Of a stretch of 64,000 bases of DNA, positions 1-8,062 are shown one piece after another. The DNA comes from Rhodococcus sp. OK519 (GTDB taxonomy: Bacteria; Actinomycetota; Actinomycetes; Mycobacteriales; Mycobacteriaceae): assembly GCF_003051005.1 (NCBI RefSeq), contig NZ_QAOW01000004.1, positions 62,001 through 126,000 on the forward strand, in the 5' to 3' direction. The stretch's first letter is position 1. Every line of letters starts with the position of its first letter. The notes beneath the pieces were generated by a model. It worked only from the letters and a program-made list of their open reading frames with translations, was not told the origin of the DNA and searched no databases. The translations under genes were made by a program, and so were the position numbers.

Positions 1-1
1 C

Positions 2-973
2 GGCGACAGCTACGTCGCCTACCGAGTGATCGGCGGTGTCGCGCTGACGACGGGCGGGCCGGTGGGCCGGCCGGACCGGGTGGGCGACGACGTCCGCGGG
101 TTCGCGGAGTTCGCGGCGTCCAACGGGTGGGTGCCGTGCTTCTACTCGGTGACCGGGGACGTGCGGGACGCGGCCGAGTCGCTGGGCTGGGTGGGGGTGC
201 AGGTCGCCGAGGAGACGGTGCTCGACCTCGGCTCGATCGCGTTCACCGGCAAGAAGTTCCAGGACGTGCGCACCGCGCTGAACAAGGCCGCGAAGTCGGG
301 GATCACCGCCGAGTGGGTCAGCTTCCCGACGGCGCCGCTCGCGATCACCGACCAGATCACCGCGATCTCCGAGGAGTGGGTGGCCGACAAGGGGATGCCC
401 GAGATGGGGTTCACGCTCGGCGGCCTGCAGGAGATGGACGATCCCGAGGTGCGCTGCCTCATCGCGGTCGACGAGGAGCGCACCGTGCACGGGGTGACGT
501 CGTGGCTGCCGGTGTACCGGGACGGCCGGGTGGTCGGGTGGACGCTCGACTTCATGCGCCGCCGGGCAGACGGCCCCCAACAGGGCTTCCGGCCCGCGAT
601 GGAGTTCCTCATCGCGTCGGCCGCGCTGCTGCTCGAGCAGGAGGGCGCCGAGTTCGTGAGCCTGTCCGGGGCGCCGCTGGCGACCGTGCAGGACGGCGAG
701 CAGACCGGAATGTCGGGGGATGTGCGTCCGGGGCTGTCGGAGGCGATGGATTCGCTGCTCGACGTGCTGGGGCAGACGCTCGAACCCGTGTACGGCTTCC
801 GGTCGTTGTTGGCGTTCAAGTCGAAGTTCCAGCCCCGCTACGAGCCGATGCACATGTGCTTCGCCGATCCGGTCGCGCTCCCCAGTATCGGCAATGCGAT
901 CGGACGCGCGTACCTGCCCGACGTCTCGCTGGGACAGGGTGTCCGGCTGGTGCGGACGCTGATCCGCAGATGA
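2..973 (+). CDS. DUF2156 (MprF C-terminal-like) protein, 5' truncated by window
   Basis: The reading frame is open from base 2, so the true start and probably an N-terminal membrane region lie upstream of the window. About 323 residues are visible. The segment resembles the DUF2156/GNAT-like acyltransferase domain at the C-terminus of lysyl-phosphatidylglycerol synthases: a GDSYVAYRVIGGVALTTGGP start, a GWVPCFYSV segment, the KKFQDVRTALNKA arginine/lysine-rich helix, and a late YGFRSLLAFKSKFQPRYEP block followed by a short basic tail. In that family the domain transfers an aminoacyl group from tRNA to a membrane lipid or similar acceptor. In actinobacteria many DUF2156 proteins are uncharacterised, so the substrate here is inference. 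It ends 84 bases before the next predicted start. Confidence 0.75.
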   Translation, partial: GDSYVAYRVIGGVALTTGGPVGRPDRVGDDVRGFAEFAASNGWVPCFYSVTGDVRDAAESLGWVGVQVAEETVLDLGSIAFTGKKFQDVRTALNKAAKSGITAEWVSFPTAPLAITDQITAISEEWVADKGMPEMGFTLGGLQEMDDPEVRCLIAVDEERTVHGVTSWLPVYRDGRVVGWTLDFMRRRADGPQQGFRPAMEFLIASAALLLEQEGAEFVSLSGAPLATVQDGEQTGMSGDVRPGLSEAMDSLLDVLGQTLEPVYGFRSLLAFKSKFQPRYEPMHMCFADPVALPSIGNAIGRAYLPDVSLGQGVRLVRTLIRR

Positions 974-990
974 GAACCATCGTGCCCGGT

Positions 991-1039
991 GGTTGACGTG
1001 GTTGACCGACGGATGGCAGGGTTGGTTGACAAGGTTGAC
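991..1039 (+). promoter_or_regulatory. Four GGTTGAC direct repeats upstream of toxin-antitoxin operon
   Basis: The heptamer GGTTGAC occurs at 991-997, 1000-1006, 1024-1030 and 1033-1039. These form two pairs with 9-base internal spacing, the pairs offset by 33 bases, directly before the antitoxin ribosome binding site (GGAGGAG near 1045-1051). Short iterated sites in this position are typical of autoregulated toxin-antitoxin operons, so this is a candidate operator. If translation instead began at a GTG at 989, the repeats would be read as Val-Asp repeats, which looks unlike a real N-terminus. Confidence 0.45.
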
Positions 1040-1057
1040 GGGCTGGAGGAGTTGGCG

Positions 1058-1582
1058 ATGACGTCGCTGGTCGAGCAGGAACACGAACTGATCGAGCTGC
1101 TCACGCGGCGTGTGCGCAGCACGTTCGCGGCAGCCGCCGAGGCGGGTGTTCCCGCCGAGACGTTCGCCGACGTGGAGGCCATCGCCGACGCCATGTCCGC
1201 CGCACTGCCCACCAGTCACGTGTACGACCAGATGGTCGGGCCGTTCTACGACACCGCCGGGATCACCCGCTGGTGGCGGGTCAGCCGCCAGGCCGTCAGC
1301 AAGAAGGTCGCCACCAACGCGCTCATTGCGTGCCGCCTCGACGACGGCCAGTGGGTGTACCCGGTGTGGCAGTTCACCGACGGTGGCGCCGTGCATCCGG
1401 CGCTCATCGAGGTGTGGCGGATCCTGCGCGCCGCGGCCGACCCGTGGACGGGCGCGCTGTGGCTGTGCACCCCGCAGGACATGCTGGACGGCCGGACCGC
1501 CGCGGACTGGCTCACCGCCGACGGGCCGATCGACCCGGTTCGCACCGCCGCCCGCGCCGACGCACAACGGTGGGCTGCATGA
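1058..1582 (+). CDS. RES-partner antitoxin (Xre/MbcA/ParS-like)
   Basis: A 174-residue protein when started at ATG 1058, which has a GGAGGAG ribosome binding site seven bases upstream. A GTG at 989 would add an odd repetitive leader. The N-terminal half is helical, and the middle contains a helix-turn-helix-like segment (RWWRVSRQAVSKKVA) suggesting DNA binding. The C-terminal part, with WQFTDGGAVHPALIEVWRIL and a later LDGRTAADWL, resembles the toxin-binding region of MbcA/ParS antitoxins, where a DG-x-P-A-L pattern is usual. The stop codon overlaps the start of the RES gene (ATGA), the usual translational coupling of such pairs. Its predicted role is to neutralise the RES toxin and repress the operon. 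Family assignment comes from context and partial motifs. Confidence 0.65.
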   Translation: MTSLVEQEHELIELLTRRVRSTFAAAAEAGVPAETFADVEAIADAMSAALPTSHVYDQMVGPFYDTAGITRWWRVSRQAVSKKVATNALIACRLDDGQWVYPVWQFTDGGAVHPALIEVWRILRAAADPWTGALWLCTPQDMLDGRTAADWLTADGPIDPVRTAARADAQRWAA

Positions 1583-2199
1583 CCCGTGAGGTCGTCGCGC
1601 TCGCCTCACCCGAGAACCGTTCCCTGGCAGGATTTCCCACCTGGTCGCTGACCACGCGGAGGCAACTGTGGCGCGGGCACCGCACCGACAACGGCCCGTG
1701 GTGGTTCGCGTCGTCGGGGCGGGGCCGCTTCGATCTCGCCGAACCGCGGGGCACCTGCTACGTCGCGTTCGACGAGCGCACCGCGATCCGGGAGACGGTG
1801 GGGGAGGTACTGGCCACCGCCGGGGTGATCCCGCACGACTTCGCCGCCGAGCGCTCGATGTCCCGACTGCGCATCCCCGCCCGTCGCATCCTGGCCGACA
1901 CGTGCGCCGAGGAGGCCGCCGACTTCGGGCTCACCCGCGAACTGTGCACCGTCACGCCGTACGAGATTCCGCAACGGTGGGCGTCCGCGCTCGCCGGGTC
2001 GTGCGCCGGCCTTCGTTATCAGAGCAGGTTCACCACGGGAACGTCGCCGAACGCGGCCGCGCTGTTCGACGACGCCGGCGCGCGCGGGGACTGGGCCGTC
2101 GACGACAACGCGCAGCCGTTCGCCGCCGCGGCGCGCCGCTCCGGTTTCACCGTCGGCTCGGTGCCGCGGACCGTGCGAATCGTCCAGCCTCCGGGCTGA
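1579..2199 (+). CDS. RES-domain toxin (NAD+-targeting)
   Basis: A 206-residue protein beginning at the ATG that overlaps the antitoxin stop. It shows the RES layout: an early arginine in LWRGHRT, a GRGRFD/PRGTCYVAF strand pair, a conserved glutamate in AIRETVGEVL, and a later serine/asparagine segment near RFTTGTSPNAAALF. RES toxins such as MbcT and ParT are related to ADP-ribosyltransferases and either destroy NAD+ or modify a target enzyme, stopping growth. Which of these applies cannot be read from sequence. The pair is co-transcribed with the upstream antitoxin gene. Confidence 0.8.
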   Translation: MTREVVALASPENRSLAGFPTWSLTTRRQLWRGHRTDNGPWWFASSGRGRFDLAEPRGTCYVAFDERTAIRETVGEVLATAGVIPHDFAAERSMSRLRIPARRILADTCAEEAADFGLTRELCTVTPYEIPQRWASALAGSCAGLRYQSRFTTGTSPNAAALFDDAGARGDWAVDDNAQPFAAAARRSGFTVGSVPRTVRIVQPPG

Positions 2200-2222
2200 C
2201 CGGTGGGAGCGGCTCGCAGCAG

Positions 2223-2334
2223 ACCCGACTGTGGCAGCCGCGTGCCTTTGCACATTCTGGAAACGGCCTGTTCCTGGACGGATGCCCGTTATGTTCTGTG
2301 CAAGGTGGCTACCCGACTGTGGCTCCCGCGTGCC
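2223..2334 (+). repeat. Pair of near-identical 24-bp direct repeats in intergenic region
   Basis: The stretch 2223-2246 recurs at 2311-2334 with 22 of 24 positions matching; both contain CCCGACTGTGGC and CCGCGTGCC. They lie 88 bases apart between the RES toxin and the YVTN gene. No coding function is apparent. They may be remnants of a local duplication or regulatory sites for the downstream gene. Confidence 0.5.
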
Positions 2335-2372
2335 CTGAAGGGTGCGGATCGCATCCGGAAGGAAACACCTCC

Positions 2373-3698
2373 ATGGCCATCCTCGATTGGCTAGGCCCGC
2401 GTGGACCACTGTCTCGTAGCGCGGCGGCTCTCGGCGTCGGCGCACTGACGATCGCTGCGGTCCTGACCACCACGGTTGCGGGTCCGGCCGCCGCGGATGC
2501 CGTCACCGACACCGTCACCGTCGGCGCGAATCCGTGGGCAGTAGCGGTCAGCGGCGACCGCGCCTACGTCACCAACACCGGCAGCAACACGGTGTCGGTC
2601 ATCGACACCGCCGCCACCCCGCCCGCCGTCATCGACACCATCGCAGTCGGCGGGCAGCCGATCGGCGTGGCGGTCAGCGGCGACCGCGCTTACGTCACCA
2701 ACGCCGGCGCCGGCACGGTGTCGGTGATCGATACCGCCGCCACCCCGCCCACCGTCATCGACACCGTCACGGTCGACGCGTTTCCGTACGGGGTGGCGGT
2801 CAGCGGTACTCGCGCCTACGTCGCCAACCAGGCCGGCGGCACGGTGTCGGTGATCGATACCGCCGCCACCCCGCCCGCCGTCATCGACACCGTCACGGTC
2901 GACGCGCAGCCGTACGGGGTCGCGATCAGCGGCACCCGCGTTTACGTCACCAACCAGGGCGCCGGCACGGTGTCGGTGATCGATACCGCCGCCAACCCAC
3001 CCACCGTCACTGACACCGTCACGGTCGGCACGGCTCCGTACGGGGTGGCGGTCAGCGGTACTCGCGCCTACGTCGCCAACGGCGGCAGCGGCACGGTGTC
3101 GGTGATCGATACCGCCGCTACCCCACCCGCCGTCATCGACACGATCACGGTCGGCACCAGGCCGGTAGGGGTGGCGGTCAGCGGTACTCGCGCCTACGTC
3201 GCCAACGGCGGCAGCGGCACGGTGTCGGTGATCGATACCGCCGCCACTCCACCCGCCGTCATCGACACCATCACGGTCGGCACCAGGCCGGCCGTGGTGG
3301 CGATCAGCGGTACTCGCGCCTACGCCACCAATGCCGGCGACGACACGGTGTCGGTGATCGCGATCGACCACGCACCCACCCTCACAGGAACCCCGCCCGC
3401 CGGGACGGTCGGCCAGCCCTACAACTATGAGTTCACAGTCACCGGACGACCCGCGCCCACCGCGACCGTCACCACCGGCACCCTGCCCGACGGGCTGACC
3501 CTCACCCCAGAAGGAGTCCTGTCCGGAACCCCCACCACCGGTGGCCGGTTCGAATTCATGCTCACCGGTTCCAACGGCATCGGCGAACCCGTTGCCCTGC
3601 CCGTTGTTCTCGACATCGACGACACCACCCCGTCCGCCACCGGGTCACTCGGGTCACTCGGATTGCTCGGAAGCTTCGAGTCCTTCGTCACGCCGTAA
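2373..3698 (+). CDS. Secreted YVTN-type beta-propeller protein with Ig-like C-terminus
   Basis: A 441-residue protein starting at ATG 2373, with GGAAGGAAA upstream. The N-terminus carries a signal peptide (basic start, hydrophobic ALGVGALTIAAVLTTTVAG, AAADA cleavage region near residue 42). Seven ~42-residue repeats follow, each with a YVTN/YVAN strand and TVSVIDTAATPP, the pattern of a seven-bladed surface propeller. After residue ~335 comes a putative Ig (He_PIG-like) domain with GTPPAGTVGQPYNYEFTV and LPDGLTLTPEGVLSGTP, then a short Gly/Ser/Leu tail ending TP. No catalytic motif is seen. Such proteins are usually cell-surface binding or adhesive proteins; the ligand is unknown. Confidence 0.85.
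   Translation: MAILDWLGPRGPLSRSAAALGVGALTIAAVLTTTVAGPAAADAVTDTVTVGANPWAVAVSGDRAYVTNTGSNTVSVIDTAATPPAVIDTIAVGGQPIGVAVSGDRAYVTNAGAGTVSVIDTAATPPTVIDTVTVDAFPYGVAVSGTRAYVANQAGGTVSVIDTAATPPAVIDTVTVDAQPYGVAISGTRVYVTNQGAGTVSVIDTAANPPTVTDTVTVGTAPYGVAVSGTRAYVANGGSGTVSVIDTAATPPAVIDTITVGTRPVGVAVSGTRAYVANGGSGTVSVIDTAATPPAVIDTITVGTRPAVVAISGTRAYATNAGDDTVSVIAIDHAPTLTGTPPAGTVGQPYNYEFTVTGRPAPTATVTTGTLPDGLTLTPEGVLSGTPTTGGRFEFMLTGSNGIGEPVALPVVLDIDDTTPSATGSLGSLGLLGSFESFVTP
2506..3370 (+). repeat. Seven tandem ~126-bp intragenic repeats (beta-propeller blades)
   Basis: The propeller region is built of seven copies of a 126-base unit encoding 42 residues, very similar at the DNA level (for example GGCACGGTGTCGGTGATCGA recurs). 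Units five and six are almost identical, suggesting recent unequal recombination or gene conversion. Copy number could vary between strains. Confidence 0.85.
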
Positions 3699-3704
3699 CG
3701 GTGT

Positions 3705-4571
3705 TCACCGCTCCTTCGTTGGACCGCCCACCGCGCCGTACACGTGCCGGGTGCCGATGGGGACGATCAGCGGACGGTCCGAGACCGGGTCGTCGATGAC
3801 GGTGGCGTCGAGCCCGAACACCTCCGCGAGCAGCTCGGCCGAGATGACGTCCTGCGGCTTGCCGGACGCGACGATGCGGCCCTCGGACATGACGACGAGG
3901 TGGTCGCTGTAGCGGATGGCGAGGTTCAGATCGTGCAGCACCATGATCACGGTGCGGCCCATTTCCTCGTGCATCCGGTCGACGAGATCGAGCACCTCCA
4001 CCGAGTGCGACAGGTCGAGGTACGTGGTGGGCTCGTCGAGCAGCAGGATGTCGGTGCCCTGCGCGAGTGCCATCGAGATCCAGGCGCGCTGGCGCTGGCC
4101 GCCGGAGAGTTGGTCGACGGGGCGGTCGGCGAGATCGGCGACGCCGGTGAGCGCGAGGGCGTGCGCCACCTCGGTTTCGTCGTCGGACGACCACTGACGG
4201 ATCCACGACTGGTGGGGGTGCCTGCCGCGCGCGACGAGGTCGGCGACGGTGAGCCCCTCCGGGGCGACGGGGGCCTGCGGCAACATGCCGAGGGTGCGGG
4301 CCACGTCCTTGGTGCGCATCGTGGTGATGGCCTTGCCGTCGAGCAGGACGGTGCCCGCGCGCGGCTTGAGCAGCCGGCCCAGGGCCCGCAGCATCGTCGA
4401 CTTTCCGCACCCGTTGGGTCCGATGACGGTGGTGATGACGCCGGCGGGGATCTCCACGTTCAGGTCCTCGACGATCACGCGATCGCCGTAGCCGAGGGTG
4501 AGGTTCTCGGCGACCAGGCGCGGCGCGGGCGTGGACCGGGCCGTCTCGGTGACGAGGGAGTCCTGGGTCAT
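3705..4571 (-). CDS. Siderophore ABC transporter ATP-binding protein (FecE/FepC type)
   Basis: A 288-residue ATPase. It has the Walker A GPNGCGKST, the signature LSGGQRQRAWISMALAQ, the Walker B ILLLDEPTTYLDL and the H-loop VLHDLNLAIRYSDHL. The TTYLDLSH and HDLNLA forms are characteristic of ferric-siderophore/cobalamin importers rather than exporters. The ATG at 4571 overlaps the stop of the upstream permease gene by four bases (ATGA), so the three genes form one operon read leftward: RDD-permease, permease, ATPase. It would energise uptake of Fe(III)-siderophore through the two membrane subunits. No substrate-binding lipoprotein gene is adjacent, so that component must be elsewhere. Expression is probably iron-repressed via the box at 7199-7217. 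Confidence 0.93.
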   Translation of the reverse strand: MTQDSLVTETARSTPAPRLVAENLTLGYGDRVIVEDLNVEIPAGVITTVIGPNGCGKSTMLRALGRLLKPRAGTVLLDGKAITTMRTKDVARTLGMLPQAPVAPEGLTVADLVARGRHPHQSWIRQWSSDDETEVAHALALTGVADLADRPVDQLSGGQRQRAWISMALAQGTDILLLDEPTTYLDLSHSVEVLDLVDRMHEEMGRTVIMVLHDLNLAIRYSDHLVVMSEGRIVASGKPQDVISAELLAEVFGLDATVIDDPVSDRPLIVPIGTRHVYGAVGGPTKER

Positions 4572-5680
4572 GCCGAGACCTTCCGGTTGTTGCGGACGAG
4601 GAGATAGAGCAGGAAGGGTCCGCCGAGCGCGGACGTGACGATGCCGACCGGCAACTCGACGGGCAGGATCGTGCGGGCGATGATGTCGCTGCCCACCACC
4701 AGCACCGCACCGGTGAGCGCCGACGCGATGATCGGCGGACCCGGCGACCGGACGAGGCGCATCGCCACCTGCGGGGCCGCGAGCGCGACGAACCCGACCG
4801 GGCCGGCCGCTGCGGTGGCGACGGCCGCGAGGATCACCGAGGCGAACAGCAGCTTGGCCTGCTCGGACTGCTGGCGCACACCGAGCGAGCGGGCGTTGTC
4901 GTCGCCGAGGCGCAGCGCGCCGAGCGTGAACGTCGAGATGATCGCCCAGCCGCCGATGACGGCGAGGGCGATCGCGACCGGCCACACCTGCCCCCAGCCG
5001 GCGCCGTTGATGGAGCCGTTGAGCCACACCTTGGCGCGGGAGACGTCGTTGATGTCGGCGGAGATCAACAGCCAGCCGGTGACGGCGATGAGCATCGCGT
5101 TGATGCCGATGCCGATGAGGATCAGCCGGTAGCCCTCCACGCCATTGCGCCACGCCAGCAGGTAGATGACCGCGGCCGTGAGCAGGCCGCCGGCCAGCGC
5201 GGCCAGCGGGATGCCGAGCGTCGCCAGCAGGCCCACGAACGAGCCGCCGCCACCGAGAACGATCAGCGCAACCGCCGCGGCGCTCGCACCGGAGGTGATG
5301 CCGAGGATGTCGGGGCTGGCGAGGGCATTGCGGGCAATCGACTGCGTGATGGCGCCGGAGATGCCGAGCGCGATGCCGATCAGGACGGCGACCAGGGCGC
5401 GGGGCAGACGTAGATCCATGACGATGAACCGCTGCACTTTGGAGCCGCCGCCGACGAGCACGTTGGCGACCTCCGCGATCGACAGCGGGAAGTCGCCGCG
5501 GCCGAGGCCGACGCACACCAGGAGGAAGAGCAGCACCAGCAGTACCACGTTCACGACGATCATGAACGGGCGCAGCACCAGCGAGAACGGTCCGACGCGC
5601 AGCGCCGGCCGGGACGGCACCTTCGCGGCGTCGGAGCCGGCTCCCGGCGCGGAATCGGGGAGGGAGTTCAGGACGCTCAC
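4568..5680 (-). CDS. FecCD-family siderophore ABC transporter permease
   Basis: A 370-residue polytopic membrane protein starting at GTG 5680, which overlaps the preceding permease stop by four bases. A short cytoplasmic N-terminus is followed by about nine to ten hydrophobic helices. FecCD hallmarks include DLRLPRALVAVLIGIALGISGAITQ, the RNALASPDILGITSGASAAA segment, and the cytoplasmic coupling loop near LGDDNARSLGVRQ followed by AGPVGFVALAAPQVAMRLV. It pairs with the fused permease encoded just upstream to form the heterodimeric membrane channel for Fe-siderophore import. Confidence 0.92.
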   Translation of the reverse strand: MSVLNSLPDSAPGAGSDAAKVPSRPALRVGPFSLVLRPFMIVVNVVLLVLLFLLVCVGLGRGDFPLSIAEVANVLVGGGSKVQRFIVMDLRLPRALVAVLIGIALGISGAITQSIARNALASPDILGITSGASAAAVALIVLGGGGSFVGLLATLGIPLAALAGGLLTAAVIYLLAWRNGVEGYRLILIGIGINAMLIAVTGWLLISADINDVSRAKVWLNGSINGAGWGQVWPVAIALAVIGGWAIISTFTLGALRLGDDNARSLGVRQQSEQAKLLFASVILAAVATAAAGPVGFVALAAPQVAMRLVRSPGPPIIASALTGAVLVVGSDIIARTILPVELPVGIVTSALGGPFLLYLLVRNNRKVSA

Positions 5681-7155
5681 AGGCTCGCCAGCTTCCTGCG
5701 CCGAACGAGCGCGATGAAGAACGGGGCACCCAGCACGGCCAGCACGATGCCGACCTGCAATTCACCGGGCCGGACGACGACGCGTCCGATCACGTCGCAC
5801 ATCACCAGCATCACGCCACCGAGCAGTCCGGCGTACGGGACGAGCCAGCGGTAGTCGGGTCCGGTGATCGCGCGGGCCACGTGCGGAACCACCAGGCCGA
5901 TGAACGCGATCGGCCCGCAGGCCGCGGTCGCCGCGCCGGTCAGCAGGGTGATCGCGACGATGCCGATCGTGCGGGACATCGCCACGTTGGTGCCCAGTGA
6001 TCGGGCGACGTCTTCGCCGAGGCTGATCACGTTGAGGCTCGGTGTGCTGGCGATCGCGATGATCAAACCGACGACCAGGAACGGCAGCACCTGCCAGAAG
6101 ATGTCGAAGCCGCGGCCCGCGACGGATCCGACGACCCAGAACCGGTAGCCGTCCAGGGTGGTCTGGTCGAGGATGACGACGGCGTTGGTCATCGCCTGGA
6201 GGAAGAACGCGACGGCGGCGCCCGCGAGCGCCAGGCTCAGGGGACTGGCCTTGCCGTTGCCGATCGAGGAGAGCCCGAACACGGTGATCGACGCCAACGC
6301 AGATCCGGCGAAGGCGAACCACAGGTACTGGCTCGGCGCGGTCAGTCCGAGCGCGTAGATGGCGATCACGACGAGGAAGGCCGCGCCTGCGTTGAGGCCG
6401 AGCAGGCCGGCGTCGGCCAGCGGGTTTCGGGTGTGCCCCTGGATGAGGGCGCCCGCGACACCGAGCGCGATGCCGACGACGAGTCCGAGCAGGGTGCGCG
6501 GGATGCGCAGGGTGCGGACGATGATGTCGGTCTCGCTGCCGCTGGACGAGAACAGAGCGTGGAAGACCTCGGGGAACGACAGGGGTCGGGCACCGATCGC
6601 GACACTGGCGAACAACACCAACACCAGGAGGATCGCCAGGACGATCAGGCCCAGGATGCGCCGACGGCGGACCGCCGCCATCGAGGAGTCCGGTGCGATC
6701 GGGGTGAAGCCGTCGGCGCGGGCGGTGGCTTCGCGGACCACCTCGATGCCGTCCGCACGCCACGGCAGGCGGCGGAGTGCGCGCCGGACACCGATCGGAG
6801 CGCCGGTCTCGGCGTCGCGGGTGACGAGTCCACACCAGCCCTTGCCGACGGTGGTGCCGGCATTGCCCTCGCGGAATCCGCGGTTCCAGACGAGCAGCGC
6901 CACTGCGATGAACAGCGCCGCGCCCCCGAAGACGACGCGATCGGCCTGGCCGCCGCCATTGGCGTCGGCGAGGGAATCGACGAGGTACCAGCCGATGACG
7001 AGCGGGATCGCCGCGAGGCCGAGATCGAGCAGGTTCGCCAGCGCGCGGCGGTGCCGGGGGGCGGGACCTTCCGGAATCACTTCCTTGCCGTACGCGCTGG
7101 GCACACGGTGCTTCGACGCATCCGGATTCACGTCCGGGTGGCGGGTCGTCGTCAC
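5677..7155 (-). CDS. FecCD siderophore permease with N-terminal RDD-like domain
   Basis: A 492-residue protein, about 140 residues longer than a typical FecCD permease. Residues ~35-145 look like an RDD domain: RALANLLDLGLAAIPLVIGW with its Arg-Asp pattern, a second membrane segment, then the diagnostic GTTVGKGWCGLVTRD...GVRRALRR block. From ~160 onward the protein is a canonical FecCD subunit (TLRIPRTLLGLVVGIALGVAGALIQG, RNPLADAGLLGLNAGAA, LGEDVARSLGTNV, CGPIAFIGLVVPHVAR). The whole frame is continuous, so it is a true fusion. The RDD role is unknown; it may aid assembly or ion coupling. It is the first gene of the importer operon, and a candidate iron box lies 44 bases upstream. Confidence 0.88.
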   Translation of the reverse strand: MTTTRHPDVNPDASKHRVPSAYGKEVIPEGPAPRHRRALANLLDLGLAAIPLVIGWYLVDSLADANGGGQADRVVFGGAALFIAVALLVWNRGFREGNAGTTVGKGWCGLVTRDAETGAPIGVRRALRRLPWRADGIEVVREATARADGFTPIAPDSSMAAVRRRRILGLIVLAILLVLVLFASVAIGARPLSFPEVFHALFSSSGSETDIIVRTLRIPRTLLGLVVGIALGVAGALIQGHTRNPLADAGLLGLNAGAAFLVVIAIYALGLTAPSQYLWFAFAGSALASITVFGLSSIGNGKASPLSLALAGAAVAFFLQAMTNAVVILDQTTLDGYRFWVVGSVAGRGFDIFWQVLPFLVVGLIIAIASTPSLNVISLGEDVARSLGTNVAMSRTIGIVAITLLTGAATAACGPIAFIGLVVPHVARAITGPDYRWLVPYAGLLGGVMLVMCDVIGRVVVRPGELQVGIVLAVLGAPFFIALVRRRKLASL

Positions 7156-7198
7156 GGGCTGGGTGCTCCTAGGAGAGGAAACGCTAACGAGCGTCAGG

Positions 7199-7217
7199 TT
7201 ACGGAAGCCTAACCGAA
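7199..7217 (-). promoter_or_regulatory. Candidate DtxR/IdeR iron box upstream of importer operon
   Basis: The 19-mer TTACGGAAGCCTAACCGAA matches the IdeR/DtxR consensus TTAGGTTAGGCTAACCTAA at 14 positions; the right half-site is nearly perfect. It sits 44 bases upstream of the leftward siderophore permease start, the right place for an iron-dependent repressor site. The site was found by eye. Confidence 0.5.
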
Positions 7218-7274
7218 CGCGCGAGGGCGGGATCCGCTGTGCGGCACAGGCGGACCCCTCGGTCCGAACTCAAC

Positions 7275-7293
7275 TTAGGCTAGCCTACGCTTC
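7275..7293 (+). promoter_or_regulatory. Candidate DtxR/IdeR iron box upstream of FhuF-like gene
   Basis: This contains the perfect 12-base palindrome TAGGCTAGCCTA (7276-7287) preceded by T, matching the IdeR consensus at 13 of 19 positions. It lies 33 bases before the rightward FhuF-like start, so the divergent iron genes appear to have separate boxes. Confidence 0.5.
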
Positions 7294-7325
7294 TGCTGAT
7301 CACCCTGATTCTCGATGGAGGCACG

Positions 7326-8057
7326 ATGGCCGCGACCGCGCATGTCCCGTTCGGTACCGAGACGACAGCACTCGACGCCTCCTGTTGTCGCCTGCGGGAG
7401 ATCTCGCCGGACTATCCCCGGGTGTACGCCGTCGCGACGATGGCCCGTCAGGGCAAGCGCCGCTGGTGGCCGATCGCATCCTGCGCCGCGCACTCCGACG
7501 AGTTGCCCGCCGACCGCGTCGGCCGAATGTATGCGCGGCTGTTCGAGGATCTGCAGTCGCCGACTGCCGCCGTCACGCAGGTGGCGTCGGCGCTCGTGCA
7601 CGCGATCGTGGGCCGGGTCGCCGCACTGGTGGTGCTGGAGGGGAGGGCGTGGGACCCGGGTGTCGACAACCTCTGGATCCACATGGACAGCGACAACGGC
7701 ATCGACTGGGCCGGTGTCGTCGACACCACTCTGCGGGTGCTTCCGGAGGACGACCTGGCGTACGCCCGCGAGGTCGTCACCCTGCCGTGTGAGCGCGCAC
7801 TGCTCGTGTGGACTGCACACCGGTGCGTCACCTCGCTCGCTGCCGTTCGGAGCGCACTCGACCTTTGCGCACCGCTCGACGCCGCCCGGTTCGCGACGCT
7901 GGTCGCTGACGCGGTGCTGAGTGCGGTGACGCGGATTCCGCTGTCGACGGGAACCTCGGAGGTGGCGGCGGTGCGCCGCGGCCAGGGGCTGCTCGACGCC
8001 TTCGAGGCGGCCGGAGTTCCGGTGCGCGCCCGCATGATGCTGGACGCCGTCTGCTGA
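7326..8057 (+). CDS. Probable FhuF-like siderophore-iron reductase family protein without the usual 2Fe-2S cysteines
   Basis: A 243-residue soluble protein; GGAGGCACG precedes ATG 7326. The middle (PTAAVTQVASALVHAIVGRVAALVVLEGRAWDPGVDNLWIHMD) resembles the N-terminal part of actinobacterial FhuF-like ferric-siderophore reductases. However, the C-terminal cysteine cluster (CC-x10-C-x2-C) that binds the 2Fe-2S centre in FhuF is absent: the protein ends MMLDAVC. It may be a non-reductase member of the family or use another cofactor. Context supports an iron role: it is divergent from a siderophore importer, follows an iron box, and is followed by another iron box. Assignment is tentative. Confidence 0.5.
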   Translation: MAATAHVPFGTETTALDASCCRLREISPDYPRVYAVATMARQGKRRWWPIASCAAHSDELPADRVGRMYARLFEDLQSPTAAVTQVASALVHAIVGRVAALVVLEGRAWDPGVDNLWIHMDSDNGIDWAGVVDTTLRVLPEDDLAYAREVVTLPCERALLVWTAHRCVTSLAAVRSALDLCAPLDAARFATLVADAVLSAVTRIPLSTGTSEVAAVRRGQGLLDAFEAAGVPVRARMMLDAVC

Positions 8058-8062
8058 AGGGG

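Noticed and set aside
2506-3370. Regular repeats as a possible CRISPR array
   Set aside because: The repeats are in-frame 42-codon units within a signal-peptide protein; there are no short repeats with unique spacers and no cas genes.
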